NCBI RefSeq assembly: GCF_031755915.1
Contig: NC_083388.1
Coordinates: 3,975,501-4,039,500, forward strand
DNA: 64,000 bases
Direction of reading: 5' to 3'
Source of the DNA: Ziziphus jujuba
Lineage: Eukaryota > Streptophyta > Magnoliopsida > Rosales > Rhamnaceae
Part shown: in pieces, positions 1-9,745 of the stretch
Layout of the letters: the number at the start of each line of letters is the position of its first letter
Numbering within the stretch: position 1 is the stretch's first letter
Notes under the pieces: model-generated
Seen by the model: only the letters and a program-made list of their open reading frames with translations
The model's database searches: none
Told to the model about the DNA's origin: nothing
Program-made: the position numbers and the translations under genes

Positions 1-12
1 TCCTTTCTTCCT

Positions 13-58
13 CTACACAGTCGTTCGTGGGGTTTCTACACAGCCGTTCGTGGGGTTT
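13..58. repeat. Two tandem copies of a 23-bp unit
   Basis: The unit CTACACAG-YCGTTCGTGGGGTTT occurs at 13-35 and 36-58 with one C/T difference. It sits at the extreme left edge of the window, upstream of the transposase, and could belong to the terminal region or leader of the MULE. Its role is unknown. Confidence 0.85.
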
Positions 59-411
59 CTCTAAGGTCACTCTTTGCATCTCATCGCCTCTCACTCTCAT
101 TTTTTTGTATTTTCTCATATCTCAAACTAAAATTAGGTAAAAATTTTATCTTTTTTCTTATTAGATGAAAGTAAGGAAATATGTGTTTTTTTTGTTTTTT
201 CTCTTTCTCTTTTTTCTTGTAAGTTTTATTAGTTTAGGGTTTTTTAAGCTTTTTATTTGATATGGGTATGCAAAAAATTAATTTAGGAGATGTTATATGT
301 GATTTTAAAGATACTTAGATGGCATATGGTTTGAAAATGGGAGAAATTTTGTGTAAAACTGAAAAATCGTGAAAAACAGTAAAAACGGAGGAAATTTGGT
401 GAAAAAGATGA

Positions 412-500
412 ACTTCCGCCAATTTCCTCCAGTTTGTCAGTTTTCGCAAAATTTCGGCCAATTTTCCGCCAGTTTTCCGCCAATTTTCCGCCAATTTTTT
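412..500. repeat. Short array of TTTTCCGCCAA-type repeats (5' side of MULE)
   Basis: The segment is built from imperfect repeats of TTTTCCGCCAR, roughly every 12 bases, starting about 230 bp and ending about 145 bp before the transposase ATG. The same TTTTCCGCC/GGCGGAAAA words recur 3' of the transposase (3585-3810) in palindromic form. Multiple short subterminal repeats are typical of DNA transposons that bind their own transposase; that role here is inference. Confidence 0.75.
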
Positions 501-645
501 GCTAGTAGGAAAAAACTATATTTGGCCCGAAAAAAAAAAACAGAATCAACTTTTTTAATACAGTTAATATGTTTGTTTAGTATTATTCAAAATTTTATAT
601 ATTTATTGATTTAGTTTAACGTTATTCATTTAATTTTGTAATAAA

Positions 646-3210
646 ATGGAAGATGATGACATTGTAATTGCGGTTTTATACAATGGAACATTGGTACAAA
701 ATGATAGTGGTAATTGGGAATATCGAAATGGTAAAAATATAATGGTTTCCGTCGGCAAGAGATGCACAAAATCAGAGTTAGAGGATGAGATTTTCAATTC
801 TATTGAGATAAATCGAAATGAATATTTGCTAAAGCTAAAATGGATATATGGACGATGTGCAGAAAAGTTGGATCCTACAGAAATACGATGTGATAGGGAT
901 GTGAAATGCTTTCTTCAAGAAGTGAGGAATGGAGGGATGACAATGATGCGGCCTCCATTGTATGTTGAGGTGATTTCGAAAGTTGAACATGTATGTAGAA
1001 ATGTTTATCAAACAGCATTTGCTTCGGATAGTGGGAGTAATCTTCATTCTTTTTCTTGTCCTCCAATTGGTGCTCGTTTACCACAAGCTTCCGGTACTGA
1101 ACCTATTCAGGCTACATCTCAGGAAATTATGGTTCAAGAAACTCAGTTTAGAGATCAAGTTGATGTTCGTGGGGTCTGGACATCATTTAACATCCACGAA
1201 GAAGTTGATGTTGGAGGTGACTATGCTGAACGGTTTCCTAACGACGAGGAGTATGAGCAGTTGCATCATATTGATCATGATGAGAATTACAATGCAGCAG
1301 GGGATGATGTTGATCATAATGATGTAGATTTTGATCATGAGTTGCCGGACAATGATAATGATATGCATCCTGAAATGAACAATGAAGGAGTTGATGATGT
1401 TAGGGTTCATCGTGCTACAAGTGACCACATATCATTGAGCAACAGAAGTGGTTCTATTGCCATATTTTCGTCAAAGTTCACTGGCTGTGAGAGCATAGTA
1501 GTTGGACAATTATTTCGCAACAAACGTGACCTACAGAATAAACTGAGTATCTATTGCATGCGAGAAAATAAGGAGTTCAAGGTGACACGGTTAACTACAC
1601 AACTGTATGAGGTTGTATGCTTGGAAAATACTTGTAAATGGCGACTACGTGCAACCACATTTAAAAATGGAGAAATATTTGTTGTGAGAATTTTTGATAA
1701 TGTACACAGTTGCTCGTTAGATATCGTGCATCGAGAACACAAGCAAGCCCGTAGCCGGGTTATCGGGCAATGTATCAAATCTAAATATGAAGGTATTGCA
1801 CGTGTTTACAAACCCAAAGAAATTCAACATGATCTTTTGCAGAAATATGGGGTGAATATAAGCTACAACAAAGCATGGAGAGGTAAAGAGTATGCACTTA
1901 ACAGTGTTAGGGGATCTCCAGAGGAGAATTTTGCTAAGTTACCTGCCTACTGTTATGAGTTAGTGTCGAAGAACCCTGGGACTGTTACACGTATCAAAAC
2001 AGACGATAATAACAATTTTGTATATTTCTTTATGGCGATTGGAGCAAGCATTAGGGGATTTAAATCCCACATAAGACCCGTGTTGGCTGTTGATGCAACT
2101 ACATTGAAAGGGGAATACAAAGGGTACATGTATATTGCATCGGGTATGGATGGAAATAAGCAAATATATCCTTTGGCTTTCGGCATTGGAGATGGAGAGA
2201 ACGAGCAAGCATATACATGGTTTTTCCAAAACCTCAAGGATGCCATCGGAGATTTTCCGGATTTGGTGTTTGTGAGTGATAGACACCCCGCTATTGAAAG
2301 GGCATTACACAAAGTTTTTCCCAATGCATACCATGCGTTGTGCACGTACCATATAAGCAGAAATATTAAAGCAAATGGACATGCGAAAGATGAATCAATA
2401 ATACAATGTTTCATGCTCGCAGCTAGTGCATATTTGGTTGAAGATTTTGAGTTTTATATGGGGTAAATTGAGGCAAAAAATAGTAGAGCTGCCCAGTACA
2501 TTCGATCATGTGACCCTACAAGGTGGGCACGTTCTCTTTGTCCATGTAGAAGGTACACTATCATGACCACAAATATTGCAGAAAGCTTGAATGGCATTCT
2601 GCTAGATGCTAAAGAGATGCCAATAGTAGCATTAATAGAGCACATACGGGATTTACTGCAAATGTGGTTTTATGAGCGACGTACTGCAGGTGCAAAATTG
2701 ACAAAGCCTGTGACTGACCATATGGAAGAGCAACTCAAACTACGAAATTTGGAGTCCATCGGACTACGTGTGAAAGCCATTAATATGCATGAATTTCTTG
2801 TGGAAGGTGAGAGTTTGAGGGGTACAGTTAATCTCCAATCAAAAACATGCTCATGTAAAGTCTTCGATCTTGATCAATATCCTTGTGATCATTGTATTGC
2901 CGCTTGTAGAGACTGAAAAATTGCTCCTTATGGCATGTGTTCTCATTACTACACCCCGGATGCATATCGTGCAGCTTATGCTGAGTCCATTTATCCTTTG
3001 TTAGATGAAAAACAGTGGCATGTCCCGGATGACGTGGCAAGTCACATTGTTCTTCCACCAAGATGGACACGTAGGCGAGCCGGTAGACCGAGGATGCAAC
3101 GCATACCATCCGAAGGTGAAGATGTTATTGGACGTATATGTAGCCGATGCGGTGGTGTTGGACATTATAGGCAGAGATGTACGAATCCATTGTCTTATGC
3201 TTCGAATTAG
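646..3210 (+). pseudogene. MULE (mudrA-like) transposase, two in-frame stops
   Basis: One intronless reading frame runs from ATG 646 to TAG 3208-3210, interrupted only by TAA at 2464-2466 and TGA at 2914-2916; the three open pieces share the same frame, so there is no frameshift. Domains in order: an N-terminal PB1-like segment (residues ~5-70), an acidic Asp/His/Asn-rich linker, a MuDR-type DNA-binding region with CLENTCKW (~280-360), the MULE DDE-fold core with AVDATTLKG (first Asp) and VFVSDRHPAI (second Asp), a SWIM zinc finger (CSCKVF ... PCDHC) and a C-terminal CCHC zinc knuckle (CSRCGGVGHYRQRC). This is a complete plant MULE transposase architecture. The product would cut and move its own element in the nucleus, but the first stop removes everything after the catalytic core, so this copy is almost certainly inactive. 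The open frame between stops suggests recent inactivation. Confidence 0.92.
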
Positions 3211-3584
3211 AAAGTTTTAATTTAGTATTATGGTTTAATATGTTTTGATAATTATTTCATATATTGGATATAATATTTTCTACTCCACGGTGGAAGATTT
3301 ATTAGCAATCTTTTTTTTTTTTTTGAATTTAATCCCAAATGAAAAGAGGCTTTCAGGAGTTGATTTTAAATTTTTTGTTGACATCTCATTTTATGAAATG
3401 TCCAAATGATTTTGAAAAGAAAAACAAATATATATCATTTTTTCTTTTCTTTAAAATGGTTATTGATTTTAAATGTCAATACATTTTTTGTTAATTCCAT
3501 CTTCATCTTATATAATATTTGTCTCCACTCTCAAATTTTTTACCCCACTATTAACTTAAATAATCTATTAGAAATTGATTTTCC

Positions 3585-3945
3585 AAGTGGAGGAAATTAG
3601 TTTCTGATAGGAGTAAAAATTATTCAATGATTTCCGCTTGGAGGAAATTTTTTCCAACAGGAGGAAAAATTTTCCGCCTAGCGGAAAATTATCCAGAGGC
3701 TTCAATTGATCTCCATATGGGATTTCTAACTGGAGGAAAATATTTCCTCCAGGAGGAAAAGTTTTCCACCTAGAGGAAATATTTTCCGATAAGCAGAAAA
3801 TTTTTTAGAATTTGCAATTGAGCTTGTAAGACGTTTGTGCATAATGGAATTCTAATAAATAAACATGGCACATTTTCTATAAGGTCAATTAGTTATCCTT
3901 ACATCAATAACACATTGTTATCTTTGTTAAATGAACATTATAAGC
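3585..3945. repeat. GGAAA/TTTCC-rich array, copy A of a long direct repeat
   Basis: This segment is dense in GGAGGAAA and TTTTCC words, including near-palindromes such as GGAAAAATTTTCCGCC. Its right part (about 3760-3945: AATTGAGCTTGTAAG, then AATGGAATTCTAATAAAT, then TTAAATGAACAT) is matched in order, with divergence, at about 4860-5045, some 1.1 kb downstream in the same orientation. The Ulp1-like remnant lies between the two copies. Confidence 0.75.
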
Positions 3946-4045
3946 CACCATTATCTTTACAATTAAAAGTCTAATGTAATAAAGAATATGCATCTATAAA
4001 CATGACAAAAAGAAAGAAAAATGCATCACCACCCAGCTCATATGC

Positions 4046-4740
4046 TTAGTTCTTTGTTGTAAGCTTCATATGCATACTTCTCCTAAAGAACTCCATGTCA
4101 TCTTGTGTGAATGTCACTAGTAATCTAGCATGTAAGAACTCGATGGTCTTGAGTGTAAACATGCCACAGTTACCAGTACAAAAAAACAATTATTATAACA
4201 TATATTAGTATTATTAGAACAGTTAATATTTATTTAACAAACATGTACGTATTAAGGGGCTTTACCCGTTACTTTGCTAAGGGAAATTTTGTACCAATTC
4301 ACATGTAAACTCATCAACGGAGTCTATAAAATCTGTCCGCTGCTCATAAAAGGATGCAGACCGCAGTAAATAAGGTAACATAATGCATAATTTCTAGAAA
4401 TAAATTTCTCCCATGTTTTGGTTGCCAGCCTTATCTGAGTCATATACAGTCATACGATGCTCTTTCAAATCCACGTGCCCTACCAGCCAATGTATGTTGC
4501 GCTTATTTAGTGGAATCAACAACTGTCAATACATTACAGGATTTCAGTTAGCACAACAAATAAAGGAAGGCATATGAATAAATGAGTAGTTAACATTACA
4601 CAATTTGGACATGTATATTGTACATGATTTACGCATTTCCATGGCTTCGACTCCTTCATTCGAATCCCCAATACATATTCTTGCATTGCATATGAGAATT
4701 GGAACTTAGATGGATTGGCGAGGAACTTTCCATAACACTA
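4046..4740 (-). pseudogene. Ulp1/SENP-like cysteine protease (peptidase C48) remnant
   Basis: Too broken to appear as one frame. Reading the - strand, three coding blocks can be pieced together: about 4740-4623 (YGKFLANPSKF ... RMKESKPWKC), 4522-4266 (LIPLNKRNIHWLVGHVDL ... MTVYDSD ... LPYLLRSASFYEQRTDF) and 4171-4046 (NCGMFTLKTIEFLHARLL, ending TAA 4046-4048). The C48 catalytic His (HW, codon at 4490-4492), Asp (YDS, 4439-4441) and Cys (NCG, 4166-4168) are all visible. The 4522 edge has a good acceptor (TTGACAG) and the 4266 edge a donor (GG/GTAAAG), but no AG is seen at the acceptor before the Cys block. Two TAG codons (4394-4396, 4277-4279) interrupt the middle block. The family removes SUMO-like modifiers; in plants such genes are often carried by MULEs. 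No N-terminal half was found. Confidence 0.8.
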
Positions 4741-4827
4741 CTCAATGTATACTTACAACAAAATAAATTATTAGTACCCAAAATCACAATAGCCACATAT
4801 AGGACATCTGGCCTTTAAAACTTCTTT

Positions 4828-5045
4828 ACTTGGAGAAAAATATTTTCCGACAGGAAAAAAATGCTTTCCACTTGGAGGAAAAATTTTCTGACAAGTGGAA
4901 AATTATCCAGAAGCTTGAATTGAGCTACATATAAGGGGTTTGTGAAAAATGGAATTATAATAAATATGCCACATTTTGTAGACGGTTAATTAGATATCTT
5001 TACACCAAAACCCATTATTATCTTCGATAAATGAACATCAAAATA
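4828..5045. repeat. GGAAA/TTTCC-rich array, copy B of the direct repeat
   Basis: Same word composition and same order of landmarks as copy A: CTTGGAGGAAAAATTTTC, ATTATCCAGAAGCTTGAATT, AATGGAATTATAATAAAT, CACATTTTGTAGACGG and GATAAATGAACATCA. It is diverged from copy A by substitutions and small gaps. It marks the last recognisable part of the mobile element on the right. Confidence 0.7.
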
Positions 5046-6928
5046 ATCTAGTACAAGATAAGTATTAAAAAAAATAGCTAGAAGTACATTATATATAAGA
5101 GCAAACTAATAAATGACTTCAACATCATATAGAAATTTCCCTGTACTTGGCAAAGACATATGGTAAAGACATCTCCATATCAAGTAGAGCTCGGCAGAGC
5201 AAGCTTCAACCTGTACCATGTACTGTCCTATATCCAATCTACTTTCCTACTTCTATTTCTTGATTAGCCAAACCATATCATCACCATGGCCACATCATCA
5301 TCTTCTACAATACCACTTCCAAATCCAATTTCCCACATCTCCAAAAATCAAGAATTTCAATTCCAATCTTCAGACTATATCTATCAAAATTAAAACTCAT
5401 GACTTCTAAATGAACCAAACATAGTAATATTTTTTACCCACACTCCACAAAATCATCTCCATCTATGGTTAAAGCCACCACCATAGCCAGTAGCCATGAA
5501 TGCATACCAAGCTTAAAAATTAACCACCTACCAATTGTTTGCCTCTTATTATGCTCTTGTATATCTAAAGAGTAATAGAAATGACAAAAGATGATTATAA
5601 ATATAATTACTTAAAAAAAAAAAAAGAGAAAAAAACATGAAATTTGAGACTAGAAGATGAGATTATCCCATTTTGGAACAATTGTTGGCTGGAAAGAAAC
5701 TCTAAATTGAGTGCTTGGTGAAGTAAAAATAACTCCTACGCAGATTTTATGGTTTGTGTAACATGGCGTTGTTTGTATTTTGATGTAATTTTGCATGGAT
5801 TAGAAAAGCAAGTCAACCATTAAAGCAGGACAATAACTTAACTAATAAAGTAATTGTAATGCATATGTACATACAACAAATAGTGGGGTCAAAAACAAAA
5901 TAAGACATTAAATATATAATCACGTATGTAATTTTTAGTTACTTGTTTGAAGCATGCTTAATTACCTAGTGCTTAGCCAAAAAAATATTCATAATAAGTG
6001 ATGACGATGATAATTAATTATTTGATGATTCTACAACTAGAAATTAAAATTGCATTAAATAATAAAGCTCATAGCCAAAGAGATCGTTGGGTTGTTGAAT
6101 TTGGAGGAAGGCCTTAAATCCATTTCGAATTGCTAAATGCTAATGTTGGATGGATGGATAACCTAAATTTGCAGCCAAACAGATTAATTAATGGAATACT
6201 TGGTGGATCTTGAAGGAGAAATTACCTTCACTTCATCACTGCCTCGTGGGGAAATTGAAGGGCTACCCTCACTTGATAACTACTCAACTAGCTGTGACAT
6301 TTCAAAGTGAAACTATGAGTCATACTGTTTTTTGGGCCATTGCCACCTTTACCATTTCTTTTTCCTCTCCCAATTTCTACACATGATAAACAAATTCTTT
6401 AAAAACTAAACCCTCAAAATATAATAATAATAATAATAATAAACAATTTTAAATAGTAATAATAATTAATATAAAAAATTTGAATTTGGATAAACAGTGC
6501 AATTTCAAATCTTCATACCACCATCCTTGGAGCTTGCCTTTTCCCTCCCACTTCCTACAATTTTAAGCATTGTTTTGCAAAAATCATTGCCACATTCCGC
6601 AAAACTATACCCAAAAAATAAAAAAAAAAGTTTCCACATTTAGCAAGCTGAAACAGGGAAGAAGATACTTGAGGATCGTGTACCATAATTATTTTCAACC
6701 TTGCTGACATCCTTCCGATGAGAAATAAAGTAAGAAAAGCAACTCATTCTCTGAAAACCCATTAAATAATTAAAAAAATTAAAATTAAAAACAAAATTTG
6801 TACAGCCAGAAAATTAAAAATCCCACTCAAGTCTCTAACACAAAGAAAAAAAACTTGTACAACCAAAAAATATCTTTTTAAACGCAGAAAAAAATTTGTA
6901 CAACCAAAAAATGTCTCTTTAAATGCAA

Positions 6929-6934
<6 letters not shown>

Positions 6935-6969
<35 letters not shown>
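6935..6969. repeat. (GA)n microsatellite
   Basis: An uninterrupted GA dinucleotide run of about 35 bases, following an A-rich stretch. Plant GA/CT runs often sit near promoters, but no gene starts nearby on either strand. Confidence 0.9.
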
Positions 6970-6971
<2 letters not shown>

Positions 6972-8666
6972 GGAGAGGGGAGATGTGTCTGAGAGTGAGC
7001 TACAGATTCAGCCGTGTAGTTTTGGAAGGAAAGTGGAAAAAAAAAATTATATTGTTAAAGGGTATTTTAGTCCAAATACGTAAAAAGGTGGTTATTTTTT
7101 ATAAAAAATATTTTTTTTGTTATTTTTTAATTGTTAATTTAGAAGGTGGTTACTTTTCAAAAAAACCCATAATAAAATATACAGGCCAAGAATGACAACT
7201 TTTAGGTCTGCAATTATGAACTACATAGGCCCAATTCCGGGACTAATGTGGGTCCATACAAATGTTTTTCAGGGCTGCATTTGAACATTCTAATTGCATC
7301 ATTGTTCGACTGCTTGGAGGAACATTACAGAAGCTGTGAGACAGACCCATGCAATGCATATATGAGTAGGAACTACAAATACCGGTTAGAATGATGGCAG
7401 AAAAAGTGAGATTTTTCTAAACCCAACTCACTACTATTTTCTAGTAAAAGTTACAATTACAAATTACATGTTCAACTATCACGAGGCATATGTATATACA
7501 TATATATATATATGACTTCTGATCCGTTGGAAACGTGTTTCACTAATTTTCCACCGTGTCCCTAATTAATGGGGCATCCATTACTGCTTGACACGGTACG
7601 TCTCAATACGTGAAGATGCTTGTAAATTTTTTTTTTATGCTGCTCTCCATATAAAAATGTGTCATACACATACCATAAAATGCTTGTATGTTTACTGTAA
7701 CAAATTTATATGTATATATATATATATAATATAAAATATACAAATAAAATTCTTTGCAGTTGCTAATCCACTAATAGTAGTAATGGTACCTAATATTTCT
7801 ATCACTTCAGCCTTTTATACCTAATACATATATTATATATATATATCAAGAATAAATTTGAAGCTTAATTAGAAGCAATTCAATTCTGACATCTAAGAAT
7901 AAAGCAAGTTCCAAAATCTAATTGGAATAGAATATGTTACTATTATTATTTGGTGACATTAATTATAATGTCAAATTAAAGATAAAAGGAATAATTTTGA
8001 TTTGTCAAATAGGATTCATGTGGTATTATGTAGATGCTCGGTTGGGTCTGCAAGATGGTGTTGGAGATCGAAGATTACTTTTCTTTTTTTATTAATGATT
8101 TGTTGCCACGATGAAAAAGGAATTTCATTCTTCCACCCAAAAAAGTTAAAAAAGGAAAAAACCATTTTCATTTGTGAAAAGCAGTTTATAATTTCAACAT
8201 TTAAGTATCTTATTAAGAAAACAAAAAGAAAATTGGTTGCTTCCACAAAATATCAACTAAGAAGGAAAACCATTAAACGAACAATCACAATGCAAAACTT
8301 TAATTTCAATTCACGAAAAAAAATAAATACATAAACAAAAGAAAATTTTTTTTACTATAAACAAAACAAAAGTGTTCGACAGATAGAATCCAAAGCTATA
8401 TATACATATATATGCACATACAAATTAGAAAGCTATATAAATTCCGAGCATAAAAATAGAAAGTTTCTCTGCTTTCTGGTAAAACTTATAAATCAAACTG
8501 GTCCTTCTTTTCTCTGATTCTCAGTAGCCTCACTGCCACTGCTAGCGACCAAATTACTCTGCATCATCTTCATCTTCATGCAAACTAAATTACAAAAACA
8601 AAGAATTCCATCACTCTTTCTCTCTTTCTCCCATCTCCTTAAACATTGTGCCATTCCCACCCCCCC

Positions 8667-8706
<40 letters not shown>

Positions 8707-9035
8707 TACACACATACAAACAGAGCAATATATAAGGTCCACTATGAAAATGGAGTTATATAGATTGCAGACAATCTGGGTAAGTGTGTTTTTTTCTTTT
8801 TCGTAGTGTGTGCTTCTTCTTCTTCTCCCCTATGATTGAGGGTGTGTTCCCCACTTCCCATCAAACCCATTTCACTTTTTCAATTCTCTAGTCTCTTTCC
8901 CATCTCTCTCTCTCCGAAATGGAAAATCATACCCATGCATTGCATAAACACCTCTCCTTTAGCTCCATCTCTATCTCTCTCCAAGAAAAAAGGCTGCGGC
9001 TTTCTCGGGACTTACTATTATTGTTGTTGCAGACC

Positions 9036-9067
<32 letters not shown>

Positions 9068-9534
9068 GAAATGAAAGGTTTTCCATTTTCCTTCACTCTT
9101 TCACAGTCCCTGACTCACCTTTTTACGGGATTTTTTCCCCTTCCTATTAGGATAGTGAGAATGAGGCAAATGAAAATTGAAAAAACAAAAAAAGCCAAAA
9201 ATGGTATCAATGTGGAAAAAGCGAAAAAAAAAAAAAAAGGACCCAAAAAAGAAAAAAAAGGTATATATTGTTTGTAGAAACGTCTGAAAGAAAAAATGGT
9301 GACAGCTGATAAAGTATTGCATGTAAAGTCCAAGACATGTGTCTCTAAGGAAAGCCAAAAAAGGTGCTAGGTGTGAGGCTTTGGATTCGTTCCCACAACT
9401 ATTTGCACTACATATATACCTCATCTCTCTCATCACTATGGATCATGAACAAGTAGCTAATTCTAATTTCTGTTTCTTTGGTTTTTTCCTTCCGGGTGTT
9501 TTCACTTTCGATTCTGTATCTTCTTCTTCTTCAC

Positions 9535-9540
9535 CACGTG
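9535..9540. promoter_or_regulatory. G-box (CACGTG) upstream of PDAT2
   Basis: The sequence CACCACGTGGTC contains a palindromic CACGTG core about 205 bases before the PDAT2 start codon. G-boxes bind bZIP and bHLH factors in plants. Whether it lies in the promoter or the leader is not known because the transcription start is not visible. Confidence 0.4.
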
Positions 9541-9681
9541 GTCTTGTTTTCTGTAACGGCTAGCTGGGGCTGTCCTAGCTAGCTGAAAGCCCATAACTCC
9601 TTTTCTCTTCACCTTCATGTGCTATAATTCACCATCACCATATCTATCCCTCAGCACTCTTATCTCTGTCAGTTATCTCTA

Positions 9682-9702
9682 ATGGGTCGCTCTTGTTTTT
9701 AA
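9682..9702 (+). other. Short upstream ORF (6 codons) in PDAT2 leader
   Basis: ATG at 9682 opens a 6-codon frame (MGRSCF) closed by TAA at 9700-9702, 43 bases before the main PDAT2 ATG. If the leader includes it, it could lower translation of the main frame. No conservation can be judged here. Confidence 0.35.
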
Positions 9703-9745
9703 TATCCTTTTGGTGAATTCGTTTTCCTTGTTTTTGGTCTTGGTT

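Larger units (their letters stand above)
1..5045. mobile_element. Decayed Mutator-like element (MULE) with Ulp1-like passenger, left end probably outside window
   Basis: This stretch combines a mudrA-type transposase on the + strand (646-3210), a Ulp1/C48-like protease remnant on the - strand (about 4046-4740), and non-coding arrays rich in TTTTCCGCC/GGAAAA on both sides (about 412-500, 3585-3810, 4828-4910). Transposase plus an oppositely oriented ULP-like gene is the known organisation of Kaonashi-type (ULP-carrying) MULEs in plants. I could not define terminal inverted repeats or a 9-bp target duplication, so the outer limits are guesses: the left end may lie before base 1 and the right end near 5045 is only where the last recognisable repeat stops. 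Both coding parts carry nonsense codons, so the copy is not autonomous. Confidence 0.75.
5046..9681. other. Intergenic region with simple repeats, upstream of PDAT2
   Basis: I see no convincing gene here. Open frames are short and low in complexity. The stretch holds an AAT run (6422-6442), a GA run (6935-6969), several TA runs (about 7490-7515, 7707-7727, 7838-7846, 8688-8706), a CT run (8669-8687) and a poly-A tract of nearly 30 A at about 9036-9063. The last 300 bases are probably PDAT2 promoter and leader. Confidence 0.7.

Noticed and set aside
6923..7195. 90-codon frame across the GA run
   Set aside because: The start is a translated GA microsatellite (RERERE) and the rest is low complexity; no similarity.
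9036..9063. Poly-A tract as the tail of a retroposed gene or SINE
   Set aside because: No Pol III boxes or coding remnant precede it and no flanking duplication was found.
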